A DNA stretch of 64,000 nucleotides from Luscinia megarhynchos (GCA_034336665.1 CM067569.1:7416820-7480819); one strand, 5' to 3'; numbered from the stretch's first letter, positions 12,476 through 24,726 are shown. Notes: generated by a model from the letters alone, not told the origin. Made by a program: numbers and translations.

Positions 12476-15400
12476 TGGAAAGCCCAGAGGCTGCACAAAG
12501 AACTCTGTCAAACACCACCTTAACCTGTGTGACAGCCACATGGTGCACTCTGCCTGTGCAGCAATAACTGACTGATCCCTCTGGCCTCAGGAAAAACGAG
12601 ATGTAAGTCCCTGCAGTAATCAAGGAGCAGCTACACAAACTTGTATTGGTGTGGCAAAGTAGAAATTCCAGTGTAAAAGCTGTAGATAACTACCCAAAAC
12701 TCCATTCTTGTCCACCAAGCCTATTAGATCTCTAATCAGAGAACAAACGGAATGTTTCATGAAGATCCTTACAGATAAGGATGGATCTCAGATTCCCAAA
12801 CAAGCACTGCCTGCCTTTCCTAGACAGAGCATTAACCAGTTCATTGTCATCCAAATCCAATTTCACAGACACTCTCTGAAGGCAGAGACAAAGGAGACTT
12901 TTTACTGATAAAGTTTAATGAAAATAAATCCCAGAGCCCCAGGTCATCAGCACAACAGAGTTTACACTCTATGCTCTTTCCTGGTGACATCATATTTTGT
13001 GTATGATATGTTCCACTAGACCCTTGAGGGGGGAGGAAAGAAAATCCTTTCAAAATTACCCTTAAAAATCTCAAAGAGAAAATAAGATGTTCATTTAAAG
13101 CAAACAGTGTAACCCAGTCTGAACCATGGCTAGACAATACAAAGAATGAATATAATGGTTATGTTTTCTGAATAGGTCACTGCAAGATCTGGATTTTTGA
13201 CCCTGTTTTTTCTAAGGACATCTGACATACAGTCATGGGTTATAAAAAAACACCGTGGAAGGTATTTCATGTAATATTGTTCTCTGGATTCCCTAAAACC
13301 ACGTTACACTTTGAATTGCAGAGCTCAGAAGTTAACATAAGAGTCTCATGAAACACAGCTCAAATCAAGCAGAAGAAGCAGCACTTCAAGCCTTCTCAGG
13401 TCTTATTTGTCAATACAGATCTTGCTTTCTGCATCTCCTCCATCTTAACTTTTGAATCACTATCAGTTTAATATTCACTACACTTTGGCATCAATACATA
13501 TTTCTCTAATTTTCCAAGACTCTGATCCTTTCTTGCAATGGAGCTGCTGCCTCCTCCAGCTTTCCTTGACAGTTTCCCGAAGAGAATATATTCCAGATCT
13601 ACTTCTCCATATCCTCAATATCCCTTTACTTATTACAGAAGATGGAAAGTTTAATCTGATCACTGGTGCAAAAGGAGATACCTTCCTTTTCTAGAAGGAG
13701 GTGAGTAGCTGAACAATTTTAAGCAACTCAGTCTTTCCAGATCTCAGAAAATTCAAGCTAAGGCTGGCTCACAACACAAAGGTATAAACATCATTGCTTT
13801 AGCAAGAGAATGTTCGTAGTATCTAGTATCTAAGGCTACAACTTATGATCCCTAACTGAAGCTTTATATGATTTAATTATCAACTTATTCATTAATCACT
13901 TGATCCATGTGATATGCAAAAGACTGAGCAGAAAGTGTGTACCTTTAAATGTTTAAATACAATACTTAAAGGCGTTTTATGTGTGTTTATATAAAGTGGT
14001 TATTCATTATTATAGTCATCATCATAAATTTCCTCGTAAGTCTTAAAACAAATATGAGTAACATTGAAATGCACATAATTAATTTTCAAATTGAGAAGCA
14101 AAACTGATTATTCATTGTAAATATAATTATATAATTTCTCATTTTGGTTTAAGTGAAAAACTTATACTATTATAACAGAAATTATTTTTACAAGTATACT
14201 TAATGCATGCTGACAAATCTTTGAAATAATCATGCAGAGGTATTTTACATATGATATGAAATTACTTTAAGCAAGAGACAGCACTTCCATTTAAGTATTT
14301 AAGAATAATCAGGAGCCTCTGATAACTGAAGACTAATAAAGATCTGGAAATTGAATTTACATGCTTTAATACTTCTTATTTTCTCCATCAGATCTCAGGT
14401 TAAATATAACAGCTAAATGTAACATTAGATTAATGTTCAAAGTTAATTTCAATATTACAAACATTAACACAAACCAGTTTGCTTTTCATTATACACTATT
14501 TAGAAAAAACAACCCACAAGTGAACTTATCATAGCTTTCCTGAAGAAAGCCTGAAGTCCTTATTCAATTTGATTAATCCTTACTCTTCTGCATCTCCCAG
14601 TGAAACCCACTGCAGTCTCAGGGGTTTGATTTCTTTTTGAACACAGATGCTATAAAAATTTCTGGTTTTTTATAAACCACATTATCTTCCACTAAAGGGG
14701 GAAAAAAGATAGAATGAATGTTGGGAAAGGTATTGACTAAGCAACCAGAAACTGAGGGATTGGGGTTTTTTGATATCTCGCTTCACTATTATGAATTGAA
14801 TATGACTTCATTTTTCCTAAATCATCACTATTCAGTCCTGACAGCATTTACATTATCAAATTTCCTGTAGATACTTGGAAATATTTAAACTTCTAGAGTG
14901 GCTGAGACAGAAAAACGTGCAGAGTCTGCAGCAGGGGGACAGGGAAAGGCTGTGCTGTTCCACACATTCTTCACTTAAACTAAATAAAGTCAGAGCACCA
15001 CACTCATATGACAGAAATGATACAGGCCAGAGGAACAAGTGCTGTCTGCAAATAATCATCTTTATGGGACAACTGGAAACTGGACATTGAGCCAAAATGT
15101 CACAAGACATACTGTCATGTTCAAAAGTAACTCCAGTTCTTCCATTTCTGTTTAATCTAATTTTCCTCATATATGGAAACTAACTACATCAGGCTCCTTC
15201 ATGTTCATGAACTTGGCCACAGAACCTTCTTTAAAAAGCATATGTATTTCCTTTGTATTTTACATAACAAGGCAAATTTCTCTACAGGGCATGTCAAAAC
15301 ACCTGAATCTAGTTCCTGTTCTACATAAACTTCTAGAGGAGCCTCTCAGCCATCACCAATTGTGCATTTAAAAACACAACAAAGCACAAAGAAACCTGCT

Positions 15401-15535
15401 GGTACAATCCCCCCAATTATTTTCCAGTTACTTTTTGAAATTTTTTTCCTTTATATTTGTCCTAGCTTGTGATTTCACTCTCTCCTCTTTAAGCCATTCC
15501 AATTCATATCTATAATTAAATTATTCTTTGGCACC
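12476..15535. other. Unassigned DNA, very AT-rich from about 13.9 to 14.5 kb
   Basis: No gene recognised. The segment of about 13870-14470 is rich in ATTA, TTAAT and TTATA words and nearly free of repeats, which is the look of either neutral AT-rich DNA or a conserved non-coding element; the sequence alone cannot tell these apart. Confidence 0.45.
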
Positions 15536-15556
15536 AAAAAAAAAAAAAAAAAAAAA
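15536..15556 (+). repeat. Poly-A run, 21 bases
   Basis: An uninterrupted run of 21 A. The preceding bases do not resemble a known SINE or processed transcript, so I call it a mononucleotide repeat and not a retrocopy tail. Confidence 0.95.
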
Positions 15557-16204
15557 GAACTTTGCATGACTGCCTGCTGCTGAGGGCAGTCATCATCATT
15601 TGCTGCTATTTGATCCAGATAGGATTTACCCCCAGTGAGAACCATTAACAAGACAGGCTCAGAGGGTGTGATGCTCCAGAAAGTACTAACTTAGTAATCA
15701 GGGCATGCTGCTCCAGATAAGACAGAAGAATAATTCTAATTGTGGTTTTCTATCTATCTTACTCATGCATCAGTCTTAAAAATTAAAAAAGGCACATGAC
15801 TTAATAAAAAATCCTCTTCTAGACAGTGAATTGCACTGAAGTGTACGATTCTAATTTTTCATTTTCAAGTTTTCTTTGCTTTTATTAAAAATACATGTCA
15901 TGTTAAACTTGGCATTTAATTTCCCCTGATAGCTTATAAAAGCGAGAATCCAAGAGAAAAAAAACATTTGGGCCGATTTGAATAAATTTCTTCTTCGTTT
16001 CAAGGAGTGTCAATGAACAGCAACAAAATTGACAATTTCTGTATTTCACAGAACAGCAATTAAAAAGGACTGGAATGATTAGTTGAGCTGAGTTTTAGCT
16101 TTGTGAATACCAACAACACAGACTAAAACACAACCAGAGAACTGTGTGATCATATTTAATAACTCTCATAATTCTGTTTCTCACTAATGTGGTCAGCAGC
16201 TTTT
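15557..16204. other. Unassigned DNA with a short inverted repeat
   Basis: Contains a perfect 7-bp stem, GACTGCC at 15568-15574 pairing with GGCAGTC at 15585-15591, with a 10-base loop. It is too short to argue for a functional RNA. Nothing else is recognised before the L2 remnant. Confidence 0.5.
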
Positions 16205-16590
16205 AACTCGACCACTGCAGTTCTCTCACCTGCCTTAACAAATGCAATCCTGGCCCACTTACATCTATTCAAGGCATTTTTAGAGAGATCATTATCTTGT
16301 CATCACTTTGATCATATCATCTTTTACTTAACACCTGGTTCCTTGGTTTCCCTACCATTTCAAATACCTTTTACTTGCCTTCAATTTCAAAACCCCTTGA
16401 AATTTCTTCTCTCCTATCTAGCACTTTTTACATGTTATCATTATGGGTACTGAGTCATTAATGCTGCTTTCTGAAATTAGAAGACCATTTGCACCTTCCT
16501 CTCACTATCCCTTAGGCTACCCAAAAAACTTCACCCATTGAAACTTTCCCATCAATCCTTAAAATACGTCTCTGACACTACTTTTCCAGA
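16205..16590 (+). mobile_element. Degenerate L2-clade LINE, C-terminal ORF2 remnant
   Basis: The frame starting at 16187 reads through a stretch resembling the end of L2-clade reverse transcriptase proteins. A segment containing FDHI (codons at 16307-16318) stands where L2 proteins have FDHI followed by a leucine- and proline-rich block, and a downstream stretch (about 16380-16425) resembles the usual 'F-K-x-L-H-x-L-x-P-x-Y-L' segment. At the DNA level CGACCACTGCAG (16209-16220) corresponds to the 'D-Y-C-N' coding segment. A later stretch ending near 16575 (CAATCCTTAAAATACGTCTC) resembles the 'S-L-L-K-T-H-L' end. Frame shifts and substitutions make it inactive. L2 remnants in birds are old, which fits this degree of decay. 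The assignment rests on recalled family features. Confidence 0.6.
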
Positions 16591-16664
16591 AAACTGGGCT
16601 AACGAGGTCACTGGTGTGCTGAGCTGAATGAGCAGTATTGAGTCCCACACCACATCACAATCTT

Positions 16665-16708
16665 ATCACAGAATCATCAAGGTTGGACGAGATCAAGATC
16701 ATTTCATC
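16665..16708 (-). mobile_element. CR1 LINE, 3' segment (left part of an interrupted copy)
   Basis: ATCACAGAATCATCAAGGTT at 16665 is the reverse complement of a CR1 3' end, followed by GGACGAGATCAAGATCAT, the usual next CR1 segment. The match stops at 16708, where a solo LTR begins, and resumes after it. Joined across the LTR the order of CR1 words is uninterrupted, so this and 17223-17735 are one element on the minus strand. Confidence 0.9.
16703..16708 (+). repeat. Target-site duplication, left copy (TTCATC)
   Basis: TTCATC immediately before the LTR's first TG, repeated exactly at 17217-17222 immediately after its last CA. A 6-bp duplication is typical of alpha/beta-type (class II) retroviral integration, whereas ERVL-type elements usually make 5 bp and ERV1 types 4-5 bp. 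Confidence 0.88.
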
Positions 16709-16961
16709 TGTGGGAAATAGAAAAGGTACAGAACTCTCAGAAAGCTGTGTGAAAGCAAATCTCAGGATGGAGAAATGCAAGAATGCTGAAGATGCAAGGA
16801 CAAGAAACAATAGGGCTGTGAACTGTGTAGAGATGGGCCTCAGGAAAATATGTTAAGCAAGATAGTAGAAATATGTAAGCTTAATAATGAAGCTTTATCC
16901 ATTGTTTTAAGCTATTACAAGCAAGCACTGTTCAAAGCAAGAGGTACGTGTAGCTTTATTA

Positions 16962-16997
16962 ATTGGCCTAAGCAATTTTAATATTATGCTATTGGCC
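16962..16997 (+). promoter_or_regulatory. Paired ATTGGCC boxes in the LTR
   Basis: ATTGGCC occurs at 16962-16968 and again at 16991-16997, 29 bases apart start to start and about 115-150 bases upstream of the polyadenylation signal. ATTGG is the core of CCAAT-box elements bound by NF-Y, common in retroviral U3 promoters. No convincing TATA box is fixed downstream, so the start site is not placed. Confidence 0.4.
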
Positions 16998-17111
16998 AGA
17001 AAGTTGCTAAAAGACTTTGTAACAAAGAGAACTTCCTCTGCTGTGCTAGCAGCTGAAGCTGTTCCGTCTCCCTTGCTTGGTTCTGTGAAATGAGGCTGAT
17101 GGTTGTGATGG

Positions 17112-17117
17112 AATAAA
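17112..17117 (+). promoter_or_regulatory. LTR polyadenylation signal AATAAA
   Basis: AATAAA within GGAATAAAGCATTGAGA, 99 bases before the 3' end of the LTR, followed by a T/G-rich stretch (GTCCTGTTGTTTGTGT) of the kind that serves as a downstream element. Position and strand fit an LTR R/U5 region. Confidence 0.7.
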
Positions 17118-17216
17118 GCATTGAGACAGCAGCTCCAGTATTCCTGTCCTGTTGTTTGTGTACATAGATATATGTAAATATACGATAAGAAAAATATATC
17201 CCAGAAAAACCCAACA

Positions 17217-17222
17217 TTCATC
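17217..17222 (+). repeat. Target-site duplication, right copy (TTCATC)
   Basis: Exact partner of 16703-16708, immediately after the terminal CCCAACA of the LTR. It belongs to the duplicated CR1 target sequence. Confidence 0.88.
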
Positions 17223-17735
17223 CAAATATTAACCCAGCACAGCCATAATTATCCCTAAACCACAACCCCAGGTGCCATATCCAGACACCTAATGAACACT
17301 TCCAGAGACAGTGACTCTACCACCACCCTGGGCAACTTATCTCAATGTCTAACTTCTCATTTAGTGAGAAAAAAAATTCATAATATCTAATCTGAACCTT
17401 CCCTGCTGCAACTTAAGGCCATTTCCTTTCATCCCTTCACTTGAGACATGGCAGAAGAGATGAACACTATCTCACCACACCCCCTGGGAGTTGCAGGGAG
17501 CAAAGAGGTTCCCCCTGAGCATCCTGTTCTCCAGGCTAAACATCCCCAGCTCCCTCAGCCACTCCTCAGATTTGAGCTCCAGACCCTTCCACAGCTCCAC
17601 TGCCCTTCTCTGGATGTGTTCCAGCACCTCAATGCATTTTCAGAAACGTGGGACCCAAAACTGAACACAGCACTCAAGGTGAGGTCTTACCCAACAGAAC
17701 ACCTTCCCTCTGTGCCCTTCAAAAACTATTCTCTT
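17223..17735 (-). mobile_element. CR1 LINE, 5' part of the interrupted copy
   Basis: Continues the CR1 begun at 16665. In plus-strand order it shows TTAACCCAGCAC, CTAAACCACAACCCCAGGTG, GACTCTACCACCACCCTGGG, CTAATCTGAACCTTCCCTG, GGCCATTTCC, CTCCAGGCTAAACATCCCC, CAGCTCCCTCAGCCACTCCT, and near the end CTGAACACAGCACTCAAGGT. These are, in reverse complement, the CR1 3' UTR and the last part of ORF2. The copy is 5'-truncated near 17735. It is inactive, and an open plus-strand frame through it (17448-17738) is an antisense shadow. Without the LTR the CR1 would be about 560 bp. Confidence 0.92.
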
Positions 17736-20700
17736 TAAATGCTCTGTCAGACACAGAGTTGATGCTACAGATCCATATTTAAAAACAAAAATCCTGTGAA
17801 TATTGACCACTTGAGAATCCCAGATACTGAGACTTCATTGTCTAAAGAAACCCCCAGCCTTTAAATTCCTTTAGGATCTCATATTTGTTGCCACGATTCA
17901 AGAATTGGCACAAAATATATGAAGGCACAGCAAATAAAAAAAATTCAAAACTCCAACAGGCTGCTCACACCGAGACTGTTATGAATTTTGTGTGACATCT
18001 GTACCTTAGCTCTAATGAATTTATTGCATGCAACCATGAAGAATATATTATTTTATGCAACACCTGCAGAGGAGAACACAAACTGAAACAGCTGTAAAAT
18101 GAAAGCACCTTTTACCCTGGTACCTGTAGTATTAGAGGCCAGAAGTTCCAGTCCACTATGAGACATTCATTTAAACACCTTGCAGCCTCCAGCTCCCATA
18201 ACAGATCCTGCCCTTTAATAAAATCAAGTTATTCCTTTTAAATGTTATTGGCATTTTATGGGCTGTTAAAAGGAACAGAGCTGAGAATGTTTATATTGCT
18301 CTGAGTCTCCCTGATTGTGTCCCATTCTGATAACCACCTGCCTGACAAAGCTTTGATCAGGGATGCATCTTCTGCAAATAATTCAATAGGAAACAAACAT
18401 GCTACTCTTGTATTAAAAACAGAATGTGTACTGGGACCTAAGATTATTGGTCAGTGCAGGAATTTCCAGGCATCTGGTCTGTAGCTCACATTGCATGCAG
18501 TGAATTATATCCCAGTAATTGAGAATGATGAACGATTTGACCCTCTTAAATATATAATGAGGGAAAAAACAGCACAGTGAGAGCCAAGATTTAGGCAATT
18601 TTAGCCTCCAGGAAAAAAACACAGTTGTAACCCAACACCACCTACAAATCTCAGTGGGTACTTGGGTGAGGTAATATGTCATGTACCTTGAGTAATACAT
18701 CTTGCATTGTGGGCACAAAGAAACACTAATATTGATCTTCTACACCATGGAAAACCATATGTAATATCAAAGAATATAGAGGTTTATACAATAAGGTTTA
18801 AAAACCCACTTAATCTATTGCTTGGAGACTTTTTTCTGCACAGCATTTTTACAAACCCCTATAAAAGGCAGAGGTATTAAAATAAGTGTTACAAAAGACT
18901 TAAATTGGCCCGATGCAATGTCACAACGGCAAGATAAAACCTCTTCCTGCAAATATCTCTGTAGTACTATGATGACTTTACTAAAACATACAGTCAGCAG
19001 CATATCCTGAAGTTAAAAAGCAGGATAATTAGTAATTTCATGCTGGCATTTCACACTGGGATGTCCTGCTGTGGTAAGACACCGTCCGGGACCAACCTCC
19101 CGTTCACGCAGATCCTGCAGTCAGAGGTCAGCTCACTCCTGTTATGGTTTGTCTCTCTTCCCAGCTGGCCACCCTCCTTCCTGCTGCACTGAGTGGAAAC
19201 AGCAAAATGCAGAACCTCTTGGGAGACTTTGGAAAAGACTGTCTGTAAAGCTGCAGAGTTCAGTACATGGATGACAAGGCAGCTTATGGAACTTGGGGGC
19301 ATTGGCCTCAATTTATTATTTTGCAACACCAGATAAAAAGAGGGAAAGGGAGTGAAAATTCATATATATATACACAGTCCTAAAAGTTTTATTTAAAAGT
19401 ACCATGCAATATTGTTTGGGTAATTTGGTTTGTACAGTAAGGGAGTGAAGTGGAAAGCAGAGAAATAGCGAACTGACAAAAAAGAAGAAAGCTAAAACTG
19501 AAAATATCAAAATGATTAAGGTGGTACTCTCCCTTCTTTTACCTGTTTTGGTTATTTGGGTAACCAGTGGCTAAAAGCAGTTTCTGGGGAGTTTAACTGG
19601 ACATTACAGAAATCTACATGTCTCTTTTGTTGGTGGCTCAGAGATGTGCATGCTTAGCACTGGAGAAGATGAGCTTGTGAACAGTTGCTGTTCAGTTCTG
19701 GCACAAGGACAGGATTTAAATATGAATGGGCAGATCTCCCACAGCTGACAGAAGAGCCCACTCACTCCACCACTGCAGCAGAGATGTTAGCACCAGCTCC
19801 AGGGTCCCATTTTTCCCAGCAGCAATTCAGAAAATGCATATTTATAACATTTTAACAACCCAACGAGTTAAAGCACAAAATGCTCGAATTACAGAGGAAG
19901 CAGCAGACACCAGTGGGCAGAGCCTTAATTCCATGCATCTGTATTGTGCTGTGGGCTCCATTGTCAGCCTCCATCCTGCTCTGTGGCAGACACAGTGCTC
20001 TGAAAGCTCTACATTTGTGCTCTGAAAGGCAGCAGCTGCTTCCCATCTCCCCCAACACCCAAAGAGAATTTTGGGTTCAGAGCACTCAGAAGCCAAGAAC
20101 ACACATCTCTGATACTGGCTGAGGGGGAGAGGATTTCTCTGCTGCTGAACTAAACTGCTCCTCAAACAAGGAGGGATACACTATGCTGCTAAAAACATAC
20201 TCCAGTAGCAAGAGGCAGCACAAAACTTTACCAATATTGCTAAATGCTTTGCAAGATTGGTGAAACTTGCTACAGCACATCTATTTTCAGCACTGGGAGC
20301 TAATTTCCACAACCAGAATGATAACTTTCTTCCAGAGTATTTTCTAATATGCTAGTAAATACAAAACAAAAGAAAACAACAGAGGAAAGTCACCTCTAAC
20401 CTATTCTTGTTCAACAAACTCTTATCCATTGTCATGGTAAGCTTTTTCTTGCAATTTCTGATTTGTAGTTGATTTACCTTTTTCTAACAGAACATTTTGC
20501 CCAGGTGTCTTGAAGGACAGCTATGAATGAAACAAAAATATATCTCACTTTTCACTTTCTAGATTAGCTAATTTTTCCTTTTGATCTTGAACCTTTGTGT
20601 CAATACTTTTCTTATTCATGCATTAATCTATATCCCACACAAATACCTCAGTTCTTTCTTCCTAGCTACCACTGACACTCACATCTGTAAAACATTTTCA

Positions 20701-21238
20701 GTATCTTCTGTAAACTCATCTCCATTTCCCAAAACTGCTCCTTGCAATGATTATAGAAAAAAATGGTGGAAACAATGTCTTGAAAAGAGAAAGAAGAGAT
20801 GAAACAAATATTTGGATCTACATTGTGCATTTTGGTACTATCATGCACCATTTTTCCTCTTGTTTCCTCTGTATTTCTAGAACATGCATGTTTATTTGTT
20901 GCCATATAGAACCTGGCACAGTGGGACTTTGAAAGAACAAGTGTAATACTTAGTTACTAGCACAATGCAAACAATGGTGATGACTGATTAAAACAAAACA
21001 GTTTACTGTAAATTCTGCATTTACATTCCTGGTCCCAAAACTGGCATCTGCCAGTGTTGTACCTAGCCCTCTTATAAATGAGCACTTCTGAGATGGTGTT
21101 TACAAAAGTCAACCTAATAGCCAAATATTATGACTATTACTATGCTTTAAGCACATTATTTCGTCTTTTGTTATTTACTTTTTTGTTCTAAACACAAAGG
21201 GAATATTGTCTAGATGTGAGAAAAGTAAGTCAGATGCT
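17736..21238. other. Unassigned DNA with two GC-richer patches
   Basis: No gene recognised. 19040-19330 is GC-richer and holds a small CpG cluster (19083-19107). 19720-20150 is GC-richer, with open frames of 70-107 codons on both strands that overlap one another and show no domain. Either patch could be an old LTR or other repeat that I do not recognise. 20581-20802 has an open frame faintly like an L2 coding segment, too weak to call. Confidence 0.45.
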
Positions 21239-21283
21239 AACAAACACCACCAAACAAAAGCCTAAACAAAACCAACCACCTGG
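21239..21283 (+). repeat. Short A/C-rich low-complexity tract
   Basis: Irregular CAAAC, CACCAAAC and AACCAACC words, mostly A and C on the plus strand. It is a less pure relative of the tracts at 12.4, 33.6 and 57.9 kb. Confidence 0.7.
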
Positions 21284-24200
21284 TAATTTACCCATTTGTG
21301 CATTTTACCCAGGAGATTTTGTAATTCATAAATGAATGAGAAGCTACCAGAGTTCTCTTTCCACAGGCTTTTATGCTAATTGAGCTTGCTCTAAACATTT
21401 TCATATATCACATCAAGTATTCAATGAGGTGCCAAAGCACTTTGTTAACAAACTTATTTCCCAGATGTGGCTAAAGCAGGGACAGAAGGCTTGAATGTTC
21501 TAACATACCTAACAATTCAATTACAGTTATCTTATGGTGCCATCACATATTTTTCTTCAACAATCAAACAACCTCAGCTGGAAACTCCAAGCAATAACAC
21601 AAATAAAGGACCATCTGGCAAGAATAATTAAGGAAGGCTGGAAATAAAACATTAATTAGTTGTGTAGTCCAAATGACCTTCAAAGGCCTTATGATGAAAT
21701 TATATCCAAAACAGATAATAATTTATTTCATGTTACAGTTATATTTAACTAAGCATGAATAAATAATAATATCATTTTAGGATGCTATTACTCTGTTATT
21801 GACTAAAACTGATTTTGTAATTGTCTTATTTTCCTATAACAATAAAATTAGAATGGAAAGCAACCTACATCAGTTTAGAAGGGCAGCCTTGGTTTTCCCC
21901 TGTTTCATATCAACGAGACAGATAAATCATGCTTGCCTCAAAATTTACATAGGAAAGGGATAGAATGGTTTGCCAGGACAATATGCATGCAGCTAATTGC
22001 TTTTAAATAATTTACTTTTTTTCCCCCTCAATTTTGGAACAAAAAGAATGGAAGTCTGCAATTACTTGCTTTCTGATCTATGAAATTAAATGAAATGCCA
22101 AATACTAAGGCTTATTAAAATCTCTTCTGGATGGAAAGATACACGGCTATAACAAACTTAGGGAAGGTATCTGCTCAAACCTTTTAAAATCTTTGTTATT
22201 TTACTGATGGCAAGTTAGTTGCAATTAAAACAAGTCAGGATTTTCCAGTGTGATCTGCAGATAGGTAATGGTGGTCTTCATGATCCTCAAAGCAATACAG
22301 TGTGAAAAAGAACCTTTGAAAAAATATAACCAAATTGTTGAAAAGAAGAAAAAAGTGCTCAGTACTTCCTCTGATTTTGTACCTTATCCAAACTGCCCTT
22401 TAAATGTGTGTATGAATTATTAACAAAGTTGCATCTGTATATTTTCTGGGTTCGTTCTTTTAGTTGCACATTATTGGAAAAATATGCTAAGGCAATGGAT
22501 TTTTAAAGAGGACGATAATTAAGATACATTAATTACTTTATTTTATTATTGTACAGAATTGCCATCCAGCCAATAAGAATAGAGTCTTCATTATTTGGTG
22601 GAGTCACCTTCTCTCATCCCCAGGCTACAGGACATCAAGCAACTGAATGGATGATCTTGGAGCCCAGCCAAGAGCACATCCTTTCCTTACAAGCCAGACA
22701 ATGACAAAGCTCCTGAAAGTCTCAGACATCATCTGGGTAAGCAGGCACAGGGGACAAAACCATCCTCTGGGAATCTGAAGACCAGATCCACTTATACAGA
22801 GCCATTAGTGACAAAAGAACCACGGGAGTCCCCAGTGCCACCCAAGGCCAAGGAAAGCCAGATGAATTTTTGCTGATGTGTTGTTTCCACTACTGAGCTG
22901 TGCCTGACACAGCACGTTATTCACTTGGGACAAAGAGTACCAAGATCAGAAAGAACTGTAACATTTTTAAGTAGCCTGGAAGTATATTCATTTACTCTAA
23001 AAGCAATGTAGTGGTCAAACACCATACTGATAAAATTAAAGCATACTTAATTTTTTAATGCAAAAGATTATGGTTAGAGAAAATGATAAATATTTCACAA
23101 CAGTCACTCAGTTCTGTCAGAAGAATATGAACTAGCAAACCAAAGCTTGATGTCTGGATCTAAAATGTGATATGGCTAAGGATTCCTTAGTATGGGGCAA
23201 TAACTCCACTGGGTTTAAGGGCACTCAATTATAAGATTTTCTATTTTCTTACTAACCAGTGGTCAATTAAATTCACAGTTCCAGGATGATTTCTAGGAGC
23301 TCTAAATGACTGAGCTTAACTTCTAGGACCATGGAAGCCAATCTAAATCCAAACACATGTATTGCTAAGCCTTTGAACCACCAGTTAATAGGTTGCTGCT
23401 TAACATGGTGGATTGAACATAAGCACTGCTAGAGGAGCTAAAAAACTGCTTTTGTGCAGCATGAAATGGAAAAATCTGTCTAGGTGAAGTCCTCTGAGCA
23501 CAGAAATGATCATTTGCCAAAAATAATAAAAATTGATGGTAATTACGGCATACCACGCATCAAAAAATTGGAATTGTTAAATATGCTTTAATAGCTGAAT
23601 TGTTCCAATAAAAAGTACAAAGTGGTTTTATGTATAACTTTTCCCTGACAAAATAGCTATTAAGCATTTTTCACACTTTCACTTCACATCTACATTTCAG
23701 GTGTCATTAGCAGTGACCTAGAAGCAGGAAAACACTAAATGGAATTTGTCAGAGCTGACAGAACAGTGGAAATAAGGGAAGCAGAGCTTTTACCCCCTCT
23801 CTCTGTCCAGACTGAACCTGCAAACTGCAATGTGGTATTAACACCCCAGACCTTATTTTTCCAGCTCTAACTGGAATGGTAGCTCTCATTTTTGTGCAGA
23901 AGTTTGAAATATTTGATTGAAAAGTGACACATACAAAATTCTAAATTTTCTTATTCTCTATGAGATCTTGTAACTCTCTTGGGGAAAGAAAAAAGATGCT
24001 CTTTTGCATGACAAATACACACAGATGTAGATATAGGCACACACTATGGTGATAATACAGTTATATATGATACCAGATCAAGTGTCTTATGTCAGTTTTC
24101 TGTCAGAGTTCCTCAACTGACATCAACAACACCCTATTCTTTAAAGATTTTTCTCTTTTTGTTCTTACCCATGAAGAACAAGAGGAAATCCAAAATGAAA

Positions 24201-24713
24201 ACAAAAAATACTGGAAATTTACCCTCTATCAATTCTTATTAAGAATGTTGATTTCTTTTCAACTTCGGGAATTAAAACTCAGCAAATATTTCCCTATTAC
24301 TTTAATTTTGAGAGACTGATGTCCAGAAAAGTTCCTCAAGTGACAGCTAACTCAATATTCCTAAATATTTTAATATTCTAAACTAGAATTTCTGCATCTC
24401 TTTTTCAGTAAGAATACAAGTGGAGATATCAGTAAAATAATTCACAAAATAACATTAGGCAAATATATCAGACTAGTCCCAACAAATGCCTTTAAAATAC
24501 TATAACTGAACTAGAATGGTTGTACTATAAAATAATAAAATTAATATAATTTCCTACTACTCTAGCCTAATATTTATTGCTCATACTGTCACAGAATTTC
24601 CCACTTTTCTAATGCATTTTTTTACTTTAGCAAGTCACTGAGGCAAAAATGGGACTTTTTTTACCCATATCCTAAAGGTTTGATTTTTTTTAGAAATAAA
24701 AATTTTGCAGAAT
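21284..24713. other. Unassigned DNA, partly conserved-looking
   Basis: 21300-22120 is AT-rich, free of simple repeats and full of homeodomain-type words (TAATTA, ATTAATT, TAATTG), which makes it a possible conserved non-coding element, but no alignment is available. 22560-22900 is GC-richer and unassigned. No exon with convincing splice sites was found. Confidence 0.4.
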
Positions 24714-24726
24714 AAAAAAAAAAAAA
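24714..24726 (+). repeat. Poly-A run, 13 bases
   Basis: Run of 13 A within an A-rich stretch; simple mononucleotide repeat. Confidence 0.85.

Larger units (their letters stand above)
16709..17216 (+). mobile_element. Solo LTR of an endogenous retrovirus, 508 bp
   Basis: The segment begins TGTGGGAA and ends CCCAACA, giving imperfect terminal inverted repeats of the TG...CA kind. It is bounded by an exact 6-bp duplication (TTCATC) and sits precisely where the CR1 match breaks. It holds an AATAAA signal at 17112-17117 and two ATTGGCC words (16962-16968 and 16991-16997) that could serve as CCAAT-type (ATTGG) promoter elements, so transcription would be on the plus strand. No gag, pol or env sequence and no second LTR are present, so this is the product of recombination between two LTRs. 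The 6-bp duplication and length suggest a class II (ERVK-like) element; the family is not identified. The identical duplications suggest a fairly young insertion. Confidence 0.85.

Noticed and set aside
15460..15556. Poly-A run as the tail of a processed pseudogene
   Set aside because: The upstream 80 bases are AT-rich and match no transcript I recognise; no target-site duplication seen.
16907..17221. 104-codon minus-strand frame
   Set aside because: Lies antisense across the solo LTR and ends at its boundary; no domain.
17448..17738. 96-codon plus-strand open frame
   Set aside because: It is the antisense of the CR1 3' region; the DNA matches CR1 throughout, so the frame is a by-product.
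19140..19270. Possible start of another LTR (TGTTATGGTTTG...)
   Set aside because: The opening word resembles some avian LTR starts, but no matching end, duplication or polyadenylation context was found.
20581..20802. Possible second L2 coding remnant
   Set aside because: Only a few words resemble L2 (for example CTTATTCATGCATTAATC); not enough ordered matches.
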